In this document: positions 34,323 through 42,885 of the stretch, piece by piece
Position numbering within the stretch: position 1 is the first letter of the stretch
Layout of the letters: the number at the start of each line of letters is the position of its first letter
Origin: Sphingomonas sp. Leaf339
GTDB taxonomy: Bacteria > Pseudomonadota > Alphaproteobacteria > Sphingomonadales > Sphingomonadaceae
Length of the DNA: 64,000 bases
Direction: 5' to 3'
Assembly: GCF_001426195.1 (NCBI RefSeq)
Contig: NZ_LMRS01000012.1
Location: forward strand, 124,001 to 188,000
Notes under the pieces: generated by a model
Database searches by the model: none
What the model was told of the DNA's origin: nothing
Seen by the model: the letters and a program-made list of their open reading frames with translations, nothing else
Program-made: the position numbers and the translations under genes

Positions 34323-34675
34323 GTCGGCCCTCCCGGTCGTGGCTGTAGCAGCGTCACCGGGATCACGTCACCATGTCGTCGCACCCGTAGCGACACGACA
34401 CCGTAGTTTTCGGCCTGGGTTAACGCGCGGAGCGTGGGACGGGGGATACCGTTCGCCGCCTCGATCATATCGCCGACCTGTAGACCCGCTGCTCCCTCGG
34501 CGCCGCCGGTGCGAAGGCTGGTCACCACAAGGCGCCGGTCGACGACGACGAAGGTCGCGCCGCCTGCCGATGCAGGTTTGCGCTCGGCCGAGTAACTCGA
34601 CACCAGCGTTGCCGCGAACGAGCCGATCAGCACAGCCCCGCCCGCGCCAAGGCCAGCGGCGCGCAAGCCGTTCAT
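34319..34675 (-). CDS. Membrane-anchored PDZ-domain protein
   Basis: A 118-residue protein with one N-terminal membrane helix (GLGAGGAVLIGSFAATLVSS) and a single PDZ domain in the periplasm: VVDRRLVVTSL, GGAEGAAGLQVGDMIEAANG, then VVSLRVRRHGDVIPVTLLQ. It has no protease domain. It overlaps DUF1003 upstream and the response regulator downstream, 4 bases each. It may bring a periplasmic peptide or C-terminus to the kinase as an accessory sensor, which is inference. Confidence 0.8.
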   Translation of the reverse strand: MNGLRAAGLGAGGAVLIGSFAATLVSSYSAERKPASAGGATFVVVDRRLVVTSLRTGGAEGAAGLQVGDMIEAANGIPRPTLRALTQAENYGVVSLRVRRHGDVIPVTLLQPRPGGPT

Positions 34676-35196
34676 CGTGCGGTATCCACCCTAGCCGCCA
34701 GCAGTTGGTCGAGCCGTTCCGCAATAGCGCCGTCAAGCTTCTCGTGCAGCCGCAGGATCTCCAGTTCGGTCCGCAGATTGACTTCATAGTCGAGGCTTGC
34801 GGCCAGCCGATCCTTCGATGCCTGCCGGTTCTGGCTCATCATGATGACCGGCGCCTGGATCGCCGCCAGCGTCGACAGCAACAGGTTGAGGAAGATGTAG
34901 GGATACGGATCGAACGCGTGTCCCCAATGCGTCAGCACATCGCTGTTCAACAACATCCAGCCGATGAGAACGCAGGTGAAGGCGATGATGAAACCCCATG
35001 AACCGCCGACCGCCGCCACCCGGTCGGCCAATCGATCGCCGATCGTGGATCGCTCGTCGGCAACATCCGCCGCATCGCGCGAAATGGGCAGGCGTTCGTT
35101 CATCTTGTGGAGCACGCGCTCCTCTTCGGGGTCCAGCGCGCGGGCGCGATCGCCGGTGATGCGTGACGCCAGATGGCGAAAGGGGGTGGTGGCCAT
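34672..35196 (-). CDS. DUF1003 membrane protein
   Basis: A 174-residue protein of the DUF1003 family. The N-terminus is cytoplasmic (RALDPEEERVLHKMNERLPISRDA), two membrane helices lie at WGFIIAFTCVLIGWMLLN and the YPYIFLNLLLSTLAAIQAPVI region, and MMSQNRQASKDRLAASLDYEVNLR is the family hallmark. Function is unknown in general; members are sometimes annotated as magnesium- or cyclic-nucleotide-linked. It is the first gene of the operon with PDZ, regulator and kinase. The start ATG 35196 has GAGGA 9 bases upstream. Confidence 0.92.
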   Translation of the reverse strand: MATTPFRHLASRITGDRARALDPEEERVLHKMNERLPISRDAADVADERSTIGDRLADRVAAVGGSWGFIIAFTCVLIGWMLLNSDVLTHWGHAFDPYPYIFLNLLLSTLAAIQAPVIMMSQNRQASKDRLAASLDYEVNLRTELEILRLHEKLDGAIAERLDQLLAARVDTAR

Positions 35197-35258
35197 AGCG
35201 GGGATCCTCGGTACGCGCCCTATCTGCCATCACCCGGCTTGGCGCGGCGTGGGCGCAT

Positions 35259-35276
35259 CATGACGGTCGTGTCATG
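35259..35276. promoter_or_regulatory. 18-bp dyad between DUF1003 operon and MipA gene
   Basis: CATGAC (35259-35264) and GTCATG (35271-35276) form a perfect inverted repeat with a 6-base spacer in the divergent gap. A further CGTCATG occurs near 35305. It is a candidate site for the operon's own response regulator. Confidence 0.35.
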
Positions 35277-35353
35277 CACGGCGATGGCGAAGCTGGCGTG
35301 ATCGTCATGATTTCGCCAGCTTGTTGCCGGGTGCCGGCGCCTATCAGCGCGTG

Positions 35354-36217
35354 ATGACCAATATGCTCATCCGGCTGGCAGCCACGGCCATCGTGCTGAC
35401 CATCACCAGCCCGGCACTCGCGCAGGACGCTTCGCCCCCGGCGCCAGCCACCGTCGATCTGGGCGCGGATCGCATCACGATCGGCGTCGGCCCGGCGCTG
35501 GTGCCGAGCTATACCGGGTCAGACCAGTATATCCTCGTGCCCGGCATCGCGGTGCAGGGCCAGGTTTCGGGCTTCGCCTTCGACACGGCGGGGTCATCGC
35601 TCTACGTCGATGCCATCAAGGGTCATGGCGGCACGGGGTGGAAACCACAACTCGGCCCGCTCATCGCCGCGCGGCTGAACCGGACGACCCGGATTGGCGA
35701 CGCCCGCGTGTCGGCGCTTGGTGAATTGAATACCGCCTGGGAAGTGGGCGTCTGGGGCGGCATGCAGCGCACCGGTGTCGTCACTAGCCCGTACGACACG
35801 CTGTCCATCACCGCGTCGTACCAGCGCGACGTCGGCAACGCGCATCGGAGTTACATGATCAGCCCCAGCGTCAGTTATTCGACGCCGCTGTCGCATAAGG
35901 ATTATGTCAGCCTGTCCGCGGGGGCCGATTATATCGGGCGCGGATTCGGCAGCTATTATTTCGACATATCCACCGTCGGTGCCGCGGCTAGCGGCCTTGC
36001 TGCCTATGACGGAGCCGACCGGGCCGGCTGGCAGGACTGGAACACGAACATGCTGGTCGCGCATTCGTTGACCGGCGATCTGACGCACGGCCTGACCGTC
36101 TTCGCGACGGCGGGTCATCAACGGTTGCTCGGCCGCTATGCCCGCTCGCCGATCGTGGCAGATGCGGGCAGCGCGGGCCAGTGGAACGGAGCATTGGGTG
36201 TCGCCTATACCTTCTGA
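35354..36217 (+). CDS. MipA/OmpV family outer-membrane protein
   Basis: An approximately 287-residue beta-barrel scaffold protein. The signal peptide (MLIRLAATAIVLTITSPALA) ends at AQ. The family pattern is clear: ITIGVGPALVPSYTGSDQYILVPG, GPLIAARLNRT, then barrel strands, ending VAYTF with terminal Phe. Starts at 35354 or 35363 are both possible; neither has a strong ribosome site. It is divergent from the two-component operon, a common arrangement for MipA genes controlled by that system. Confidence 0.9.
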   Translation: MTNMLIRLAATAIVLTITSPALAQDASPPAPATVDLGADRITIGVGPALVPSYTGSDQYILVPGIAVQGQVSGFAFDTAGSSLYVDAIKGHGGTGWKPQLGPLIAARLNRTTRIGDARVSALGELNTAWEVGVWGGMQRTGVVTSPYDTLSITASYQRDVGNAHRSYMISPSVSYSTPLSHKDYVSLSAGADYIGRGFGSYYFDISTVGAAASGLAAYDGADRAGWQDWNTNMLVAHSLTGDLTHGLTVFATAGHQRLLGRYARSPIVADAGSAGQWNGALGVAYTF

Positions 36218-36551
36218 TACCCAACCGTTCCGGACGCGGGCCGCGTTGCTGGACCAGCGCATCTGTCGCCTGATCTGCCCGATCGCGGCCGGTATGGTCG
36301 GCGTGTGCCTGACCGGTATCGGATTGCTTCACGTCGTGGTGTCGGTGAAACGGCACGGATCGATCGCGGACGACTTGTTGTCGTTCGACGCGCTGCTGTT
36401 CCTCTTTGCGACGCTGAGTTCCTACTTCGCGCTGCGCGGTGGCAGCGAGGGCAGGCTGCATTGGCTGGAACGGATCGCCGATCATAGTTTCATCGTGGCG
36501 ATGGTGCTGCTGACCGGCGCCTGCTTCATCATCACCTACACCGTCACATGA
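36198..36551 (+). CDS. Small three-helix membrane protein
   Basis: A 117-residue protein. GTG 36198 has GGAG at 36188-36191 and overlaps the end of mipA by 20 bases in another frame, so it is probably translated with mipA. Membrane helices are ICPIAAGMVGVCLTGIGLLH, SFDALLFLFATLSSYFALR and FIVAMVLLTGACFIITY. No family recognised. A possible alternative start is TTG 36246, losing 16 residues. Confidence 0.65.
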   Translation: MSPIPSDTQPFRTRAALLDQRICRLICPIAAGMVGVCLTGIGLLHVVVSVKRHGSIADDLLSFDALLFLFATLSSYFALRGGSEGRLHWLERIADHSFIVAMVLLTGACFIITYTVT

Positions 36552-36630
36552 CGTAAAGTTCACAGCCCCCCCAACAGCCGGTCACCTCGCCCCGCCTAAC
36601 AGCAATACATCATCGGGAGGGATTGCCGTC

Positions 36631-37053
36631 ATGCGTTGTCTTATCGGGCTTGCCGTCGCTGCGGCGATCAACGCCGTGCCCGCCGCCGCTCAACGCCCGG
36701 GCGATGCCATTGCGGGGCTGTGGATGAATCCATACAACAGCGTTGCTGTGCGGGCGGGTGATTGCGGACCGAAGCTGTGCGGCTGGGTCGCCTGGGCCAA
36801 TGCCGAAGCGAAGTCGGATGCGCGCGAAGAGGGCGTCGATCCCTTGATCGGTGTGGCCCTGCTGCAGGACTATCAGCCGAGCAATGCGAAGAACTGGTCC
36901 GGGACCATCTTCGTGCCTGATCTGGGCCGCCATTTCTCGTCGACCATCACGCTTCTCGATCGCGATCGATTGAAGGTCAAGGGATGCCTGATCGGCGGCT
37001 TCATCTGCAAATCACAGGTCTGGCGCCGCATCGAGCATTTGCCGGATGCGTAA
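36631..37053 (+). CDS. DUF2147 secreted protein
   Basis: A 140-residue exported protein with signal peptide (MRCLIGLAVAAAINAVPAAAQ) and one DUF2147 domain: GLWMNPYNSVAVRAGDCG, LCGWVAWANAEA, WSGTIFVPDLGRHFSSTI, KVKGCLIGGFICKSQVW. The four Cys at conserved places probably pair. Function is unknown; family members are periplasmic and lipocalin-like. GGGAGGG upstream supports the ATG. It overlaps mprF by 8 bases. Confidence 0.88.
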   Translation: MRCLIGLAVAAAINAVPAAAQRPGDAIAGLWMNPYNSVAVRAGDCGPKLCGWVAWANAEAKSDAREEGVDPLIGVALLQDYQPSNAKNWSGTIFVPDLGRHFSSTITLLDRDRLKVKGCLIGGFICKSQVWRRIEHLPDA

Positions 37054-39610
37054 CGTCCTGGACTGGATACGCGGGCACCGCGCCTATGCAACGGCGGCAG
37101 TCGTTGTGGTTGTGGTTGCGATGGGGTTGGGTGCGCTTCACCATCTAACCCGGCAGATCCGTCTGGCCGACGTGTCCGCCGCGTTCGATGCGATCGGCAG
37201 AGGACAAGTCGTGGTGGCGCTGCTCCTGACCGCCATCAGTTATGCCGCATTGATCCTGTACGACGTTCTCGCCCTGCGTATCGTCGGCCGACCCTTGCCA
37301 TGGCGTACTGCCGCGCTGGCCTCGTTCACCAGCTACACGCTCAGCCACAATCTGGGTCTGTCGCTGTTGACCGGCGGGTCGGCCCGCTATCGCATCTACA
37401 CGGCGGCCGGGCTGGACGGCCCCGATGTCGCCCGCGTCGTGGCGATTGCAGGGGCGACGTTCTGGATGGGGGTGCTGACCGTCACCGGCTTCGCAATGCT
37501 CGGGCATTCGGGGCCGCTGGCGATTGGCAGCGAAATCTTGCCTGTATGGGTGCCGCCGTTCGCCGGGGGCATAGTGGTCGTGCTGGCGATTGGCTTCGTG
37601 GCGCTGTGCGCGAAAGGACCGCGCCGGATCGGCTGGCGTGGTTGGAGCGTACCCCTGCCGACCGCCGGCCAGGCGATGGCGCAGATCGCGGTGGCAACGG
37701 TCGATCTTGCAGCTGCCAGCGCCGCCTTGTTCGTGCTGATACCCGGTGCCGATCCATCGCTGCTGCCCACCTTCGTACTCGGCTATGCATTGGCCATCAT
37801 CGTGGCGCTGGTCAGCCATGTTCCCGGTGGCATCGGCGTGTTCGAGGCGGTGGCGATCGCGACCATTCCCGTCGATCGTACCGCCCTGTTCGCGGCATTG
37901 ATCGCCTATCGCGTCATCTATTACCTGTTTCCGCTGGCGCTGGGCGTCATCGCGCTCGGCTGGCATGAGGCGCGACAGCGCCTGTCATCGCAGATGATCT
38001 TCGGCGCTCGACGCGTGGCGGAGGGGATCGCACCGTCGTTGCTCGGTGCGGCCTGTTTTGGTGGCGGTGCCGTCCTGTTGCTCTCCGGATCATTGCCTTC
38101 GGTACCGGGGCGGCTACGCGATCTGGCGTCGGTGATGCCCTTGCCCTTTATCGAGGCGTCGCATCTGGCGGCCAGCCTTGTCGGCACCGGTCTGCTGCTG
38201 ATCGCGCCGGGCCTGTACCGGCGGTTGGACGGTGCGTTTCTGATGGCCCGAACGCTGCTGCTGGCGGGGGCGGCGTTCAGCTTGTTCAAGGGCATCGATT
38301 ACGAGGAAGCGATCGTCTGCTTGACCATCGCCGGTCTGCTGCAACTGACGAAGCCGGCCTTCTATCGCCGGACATCGCTCGTGGGGCGGCCGCTGTCGGC
38401 GGCATGGCTCGTCAGCATCGCCGCGGTGATCGGCACGGCGATCTGGGTCGGCCTCTTTTCGTACAAGCATGTCGATTACGAGCAGTCACTGTGGTGGCAA
38501 TTCGCGGTCGGCGATGACGCGTCCCGCTTCCTGCGATCCAGCCTCGGCATCGCGGTAGCGCTGGCCGCGGCGGCGCTATGGTGGCTATTCCTGCCGGCCC
38601 CCGTCCGTGCATCGGCAACCGTCGCACCAGGCGAGATCGACACGATCCTCGCCACCGCCACGCGGACGGACGCGATGTTGGCGCTGACGGGCGACAAGCG
38701 CTTTCTGGTGTCGGCGGACGGCGATGCGTTCGTGATGTATCAGGTGCATGGCAACAGCTGGATCGCGATGGCCGATCCGGTCGGCGCCAAGGCGGCATGG
38801 CCAGACCTGTTATGGCAACTGCGATCGATGTCGGACGCGGCGCAGGGGCAGTTGCTGTTGTACCAGATCAGCGCCGACGTGCTTGAGATCGCGATTGAGA
38901 TGGGCCTTTCGATCATCAAATATGGCGAGGAGGCGCTGGTCGATCTGACAAGCTTCACAGTCGAGGGTAGCGGCAAGCGATCGCTGCGTCAGACGCACAC
39001 CCGGTTGACGCGAAACGGCGTGACGTTCGCCGTCATCCCGGCGATCGAAGTGCCCGCCCTGATCCCGGAACTTGCAATCGTGTCCAGTGCGTGGCTGGCG
39101 GCCAAGGCCCACCGGGAAAAGGGTTTCAGCTTAGGGCGGTTCGATCCTACATATATGGCGCAGTTCGACTGTGCCGTCGTTCGGGTCGATGGACAGATCG
39201 TCGCTTTTGCCAATGTCTGGCGCACCGACGATCTGAGTGAATTGTCGCTCGATCTGATGCGACATGACGATCATGCGCCGTCCGGCGTGATGGATTATCT
39301 ATTTGTGGAACTGATGCTGTGGGGACGCGCTCAAGGTTATCGCCGTTTTGCTCTGGGCCTCGCGCCGCTCTCGGGCATTGCCGGACGACGGATGGCGCCG
39401 GCATGGGCGAAGATCGCCGCGCTTCTCTTTCGCCATGGCGAGCGGCTTTACGGGTTCCGCGGGCTCAGAGCCTATAAGGAGAAATTCGCGCCCGTCTGGG
39501 CTCCCCGGTACATCGCCGGGCCGGATGGACTGGCGTTGGTCAAGGCGCTGCGTAACCTCAACCGGCTTATCAGCCGGACGGGCGGGGGCATGCCAGGAAT
39601 ACCATCATAG
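37046..39610 (+). CDS. mprF: MprF: aminoacyl-phosphatidylglycerol synthase/flippase
   Basis: An 854-residue bifunctional membrane protein. The N-terminal half (to about 500) has about 14 helices with the flippase pattern FTSYTLSHNLGLSLLTGGSARYRIY. The C-terminal half is the cytosolic GNAT-like synthase (residues about 525-840): WIAMADPVGAKAAW, YGEEALVDL, MDYLFVELMLWGRAQGYRRF, and the end LRAYKEKFAPVWAPRY. It transfers Lys or Ala from tRNA to phosphatidylglycerol, lowering surface negative charge and protecting against cationic peptides. It overlaps DUF2147 (8 bases) and, convergently, dctD (6 bases). Confidence 0.95.
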   Translation: MRNVLDWIRGHRAYATAAVVVVVVAMGLGALHHLTRQIRLADVSAAFDAIGRGQVVVALLLTAISYAALILYDVLALRIVGRPLPWRTAALASFTSYTLSHNLGLSLLTGGSARYRIYTAAGLDGPDVARVVAIAGATFWMGVLTVTGFAMLGHSGPLAIGSEILPVWVPPFAGGIVVVLAIGFVALCAKGPRRIGWRGWSVPLPTAGQAMAQIAVATVDLAAASAALFVLIPGADPSLLPTFVLGYALAIIVALVSHVPGGIGVFEAVAIATIPVDRTALFAALIAYRVIYYLFPLALGVIALGWHEARQRLSSQMIFGARRVAEGIAPSLLGAACFGGGAVLLLSGSLPSVPGRLRDLASVMPLPFIEASHLAASLVGTGLLLIAPGLYRRLDGAFLMARTLLLAGAAFSLFKGIDYEEAIVCLTIAGLLQLTKPAFYRRTSLVGRPLSAAWLVSIAAVIGTAIWVGLFSYKHVDYEQSLWWQFAVGDDASRFLRSSLGIAVALAAAALWWLFLPAPVRASATVAPGEIDTILATATRTDAMLALTGDKRFLVSADGDAFVMYQVHGNSWIAMADPVGAKAAWPDLLWQLRSMSDAAQGQLLLYQISADVLEIAIEMGLSIIKYGEEALVDLTSFTVEGSGKRSLRQTHTRLTRNGVTFAVIPAIEVPALIPELAIVSSAWLAAKAHREKGFSLGRFDPTYMAQFDCAVVRVDGQIVAFANVWRTDDLSELSLDLMRHDDHAPSGVMDYLFVELMLWGRAQGYRRFALGLAPLSGIAGRRMAPAWAKIAALLFRHGERLYGFRGLRAYKEKFAPVWAPRYIAGPDGLALVKALRNLNRLISRTGGGMPGIPS

Positions 39611-40909
39611 CGCCTGTCGCGAACGGGCGACGGCCAGCTCACGCCGGAGAGCGGCGACATCGATATCCAGGCGCTGTACCTTGTAATAGAAAGTCTTACG
39701 CGGCAGGCCAAGGCGTTGGATCGCTTGGCCGACCTCGCCCTTCGCGTTAACGATCGCATCGATAATCGCCTGTCGTTCGAACGTGTCGACGCGCGCGGGC
39801 AGTGTATCGACGTGGCCTTCATCGGCGATCGCCGCGTCGACGCCGATCACCACACGATCCGCAAAATTTGCGAGTTCCCGGACATTGCCTGGCCAGTCGT
39901 GTGACGCCAGGCGTTGCTGGACCGGATAGGTCAGGTCAGGCACCGGCCGCCGCAGCCGTGACGCTGATATGTCGAGCAGATGCGCGAACAATAGCGGCAC
40001 GTCCTCCAACCGTTCCCGCAGTGGTGGCAGGCGCAGCCTAACCGCGCTGAGTCGATAGAACAGGGCAGGGGGCATCCGCTCGATCGCCTTTTCACCCGCC
40101 GTTGCGATCAGCCGCAGGTCGATCGGCGTCATGTCGCGGCCTCCGAGCGTGCGCTCCTCGACCAGGCGGGTCAGGCGGGCATGAAATGCGGATGAGGCCT
40201 GATCGACATCGTCCAGGAACAACGTACCGCCAGCCGCCGCGGCGATCCGGCCGTTCTCCGCGAACAGATCATCGTCGAGCAACGCATCTGGAAAAGCGGC
40301 GCACGATATCGACAGGAACGGGTGCCGCGCTCGTTTGCCCGCCCGATGGATCAAACGGGCTAGCAACTCCTTGCCAGTGCCGGTTTCTCCCTCCAGCAAA
40401 ATATCGACATCGGCGTTTGCCAGCGGTTCGATCATGCCGCGCGCCTGGTCGATCGCCGGCGATCGACCTACCAATGGCGAGGCATTCCCGCTTTCGACCA
40501 ACGTCCTCAGGCGTCGGTTGTCGAACACCAGCGATCGATGCGCGATGGCACGACCGACCGCCGCCAGCATCGCCTCCGGATCGAATGGCTTCGTCAGGAA
40601 ATCCCACGCACCGGATTTCAGCGCATCGACCGCCATCGGCACGTCGCCGTGACCGGTCATCAGGATCACCGGTAACTCGGCGTCGCGCCGGCGTAATTCG
40701 TGGAAGAATTCGATACCGCCCATCTGTGGCATTCGAACGTCGGTAAGGACTACACCGCCAAACGCCGCGTCAATCGCCGCCAGCGCTACCCTTGCGCCCG
40801 CAAACTCCATCACCCGATAGCCAGAAAGATCGAGCAGTTGAGCGATCGCCGTCCGGAGATCGTCATCGTCGTCGACCAGCGCCACGACCGGAACGTCGGC
40901 GGTGTTCAT
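39605..40909 (-). CDS. dctD: DctD-type response regulator lacking the GAFTGA loop
   Basis: A 434-residue NtrC-family regulator: receiver domain (phospho-Asp about 57, LTDVRMP), AAA+ domain with Walker A GETGTGKE (about 174-181) and Walker B GGTLFLDD (about 227-234), arginine-finger region FYRLSAVRLRLPPLRER, and a Fis-type helix-turn-helix QAIQRLGLPRKTFYYKV. Between DLFAENG and GGTLFLDD the usual ELFGHxxGAFTGA stretch is absent, and the Walker B Glu is Asp. It therefore should not engage sigma-54 in the normal way. It overlaps dctB by ATGA and lies by dctA, so the target is most likely dctA. Confidence 0.93.
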   Translation of the reverse strand: MNTADVPVVALVDDDDDLRTAIAQLLDLSGYRVMEFAGARVALAAIDAAFGGVVLTDVRMPQMGGIEFFHELRRRDAELPVILMTGHGDVPMAVDALKSGAWDFLTKPFDPEAMLAAVGRAIAHRSLVFDNRRLRTLVESGNASPLVGRSPAIDQARGMIEPLANADVDILLEGETGTGKELLARLIHRAGKRARHPFLSISCAAFPDALLDDDLFAENGRIAAAAGGTLFLDDVDQASSAFHARLTRLVEERTLGGRDMTPIDLRLIATAGEKAIERMPPALFYRLSAVRLRLPPLRERLEDVPLLFAHLLDISASRLRRPVPDLTYPVQQRLASHDWPGNVRELANFADRVVIGVDAAIADEGHVDTLPARVDTFERQAIIDAIVNAKGEVGQAIQRLGLPRKTFYYKVQRLDIDVAALRRELAVARSRQAL

Positions 40910-42651
40910 ACCGGCCGCCGCAGCGACAGGCGAAAATGGGCACCGCGGTCGCTGGGCAGCAGTTGGAGCGTGCCGCCCATATCAGTCATGATGTCCAGCG
41001 CGATCACCAGTCCCAATCCCAGACCAGAGGCGCGGCTGGTGACGAACGGCGTGAATATCCGGTCGGCCACCGTATCGTCGATCCCCGGCCCGTTATCGAT
41101 GATGTCGACGTGCACCTGATCGTCCGTCACATTGATGGTGAGCTTGATCGCCGCGTCCGGTTGGTCGGCCAGCGCCTCGGCGGCATTCTGCAACAGGTTG
41201 ACCAGTACCTGCTCTAGCCGGACCTTGCCCGCCAGTACGAGCAGGTCGGGCGCGATGTCGGGTATGCGGAGGTCGATCGCCGCCAGCCGTTCCTTCAGGA
41301 TCAACTGCGCTCCATCGATCGCCTCTTGCAGTGCGATCGGCTGGATCGCGCCCGCTCCTTTACGGGCGAACCCGCGGAGCTCGGCGGTTACCTTGCCGAT
41401 GCGATCCGCCAGGCGTCCAATCGCTTGTAGATTGGCCTGAACCTGGCCGTTGTCACCACGTTCCAGCAACCGTTCGCTATTGGCGGCATAGGTCCGGATC
41501 GCGGCGACCGGCTGGGCGGTTTCATGTGCAACGCTGGCCGTCACCTGACCGAGCGTGGCAAGCCGGTTCGCTTGGCGCAGGCCTTCGCGCAGCGTGTCGG
41601 CACGTGCTTCGCTGGCGATACGTTCGTCCATCTCGCGCCGAAGTTCGGCCGTGCGGACTGAAACGGCTTCCTGCAATTCGGCCGTGCGGGCAGCGGCGCT
41701 GGCGACCTGTACCGCGCGGCGGCGACTACGCTCGCGGATGCCCCACACCAGACCGATCAGCGCCAGCATGGCAAATACGGTGGCGATCTGGGCGCTGCGC
41801 ACCGTCCGTTCGACATCACTCGTTGCAACGATCAACGCCAACTGCCAGCCATCGACCGGGGCGAGGCGTTCCTGCAACATCGGGGTAGTCGTGCCCGCGA
41901 CGACGACCTGCCGCGCGTCTGATGCTATCGAGCGGACCGGCAGGGGCAGAAGCGACCCGGCGCCTGATTGCAGGTCGATCCGGATGCGCGCTGCACGATC
42001 AGCTGGTAGCGGTACGGTGGTCGCGAACCGCCAATCAGGGCGGCTGGTGACCAAAACCACGCCGGCGGCGTCGGTTATCAGCGTGACGCCGCCCGCCTGA
42101 CGCCATTGCCGTTCGATCCGGTTGAATTCCAGTTTCACGACGATAACGCCGCCGCCTGCGACCCGGCGGCTGAGATAAAGACCCGGCCGGCGACTGACCG
42201 TGCCGAGACCGAACTGGCTGGCCGAACCACGACGTTCCGCTTCGACATAATAGGGCCGGAAGGAATAATCCTGTCCGATGAAACTACCGGAGGTGTGCCA
42301 ATTGCTGGCCGCGATCGCTCGCCCTTGCGGGTCGAGGACATAGATCACCGCGGCGCCTGTGGTGTCGGCGAGTGTTTCGAGTTTGACGTTTAGCAGCCGG
42401 CGTGCGCTCTCCTCTCCCATAACGGTGGCCAGCAGGTCGCGATCACCTGCGAGCGCCAGCGGCAACAGTCGAAATCGGGCGATCTCGCTCAGCAGGAGCG
42501 CCTGTCGCAACCGCGCGTCGATCTGTGTCGCCGTTGCAAGTCGCGCCAGCGCCTGCCTTTGGGCAATCCCTCCCACGATCAACGCAGCGACAATCGGTAG
42601 CACGGCGATCAACAGCGCCCACCGCCACCACCGTGCCTTCATCGTCTTCAT
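40906..42651 (-). CDS. dctB: C4-dicarboxylate sensor histidine kinase DctB
   Basis: A 581-residue kinase. Two membrane helices (about residues 10-28 and 285-305) enclose a double-Cache-like periplasmic sensor: FRPYYVEAERRGSASQFGLG and GLYLSRRV are typical DctB ligand-domain text. A coiled coil follows (TAELQEAVSVRTAELRREMD), then phospho-His in VAHETAQPVAAIRTYAAN, NLLQNAAEAL, DNGPGID and GLGLGLVIALD. It senses succinate, malate or fumarate in this family. It is divergent from dctA and overlaps its regulator dctD. Confidence 0.94.
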   Translation of the reverse strand: MKTMKARWWRWALLIAVLPIVAALIVGGIAQRQALARLATATQIDARLRQALLLSEIARFRLLPLALAGDRDLLATVMGEESARRLLNVKLETLADTTGAAVIYVLDPQGRAIAASNWHTSGSFIGQDYSFRPYYVEAERRGSASQFGLGTVSRRPGLYLSRRVAGGGVIVVKLEFNRIERQWRQAGGVTLITDAAGVVLVTSRPDWRFATTVPLPADRAARIRIDLQSGAGSLLPLPVRSIASDARQVVVAGTTTPMLQERLAPVDGWQLALIVATSDVERTVRSAQIATVFAMLALIGLVWGIRERSRRRAVQVASAAARTAELQEAVSVRTAELRREMDERIASEARADTLREGLRQANRLATLGQVTASVAHETAQPVAAIRTYAANSERLLERGDNGQVQANLQAIGRLADRIGKVTAELRGFARKGAGAIQPIALQEAIDGAQLILKERLAAIDLRIPDIAPDLLVLAGKVRLEQVLVNLLQNAAEALADQPDAAIKLTINVTDDQVHVDIIDNGPGIDDTVADRIFTPFVTSRASGLGLGLVIALDIMTDMGGTLQLLPSDRGAHFRLSLRRPV

Positions 42652-42679
42652 GATCGATGTTCAAGTCCCACAAGCGCCC

Positions 42680-42697
42680 TGTGCAAATTCCTGCACA
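42680..42697. promoter_or_regulatory. Dyad in dctB-dctA spacer, candidate DctD site
   Basis: TGTGCA (42680-42685) and TGCACA (42692-42697) form a perfect inverted repeat with AATTCC between, 29 bases upstream of the dctB start and about 190 bases upstream of dctA. A second, looser dyad with TTTTGC and GCAAAA lies near 42770-42800. No sigma-54 type -24/-12 element was seen in the spacer. Confidence 0.4.
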
Positions 42698-42885
42698 TTC
42701 TATCTACGGAAGCAACCGCGCTAGAACGCGTCCAATCGCCAAACCTGTTAAATAGTCGCAATAAAACAATGTTTTGCATCGTTCGCGCAAAAACTTGCCA
42801 GCGATCGGGCGCGCTCGCAAAATCAAGCATCACGTAGCCCGCCTCTAGAAGCGGAAACGACACAGAGGATGAAAGGTCCAGCCTT

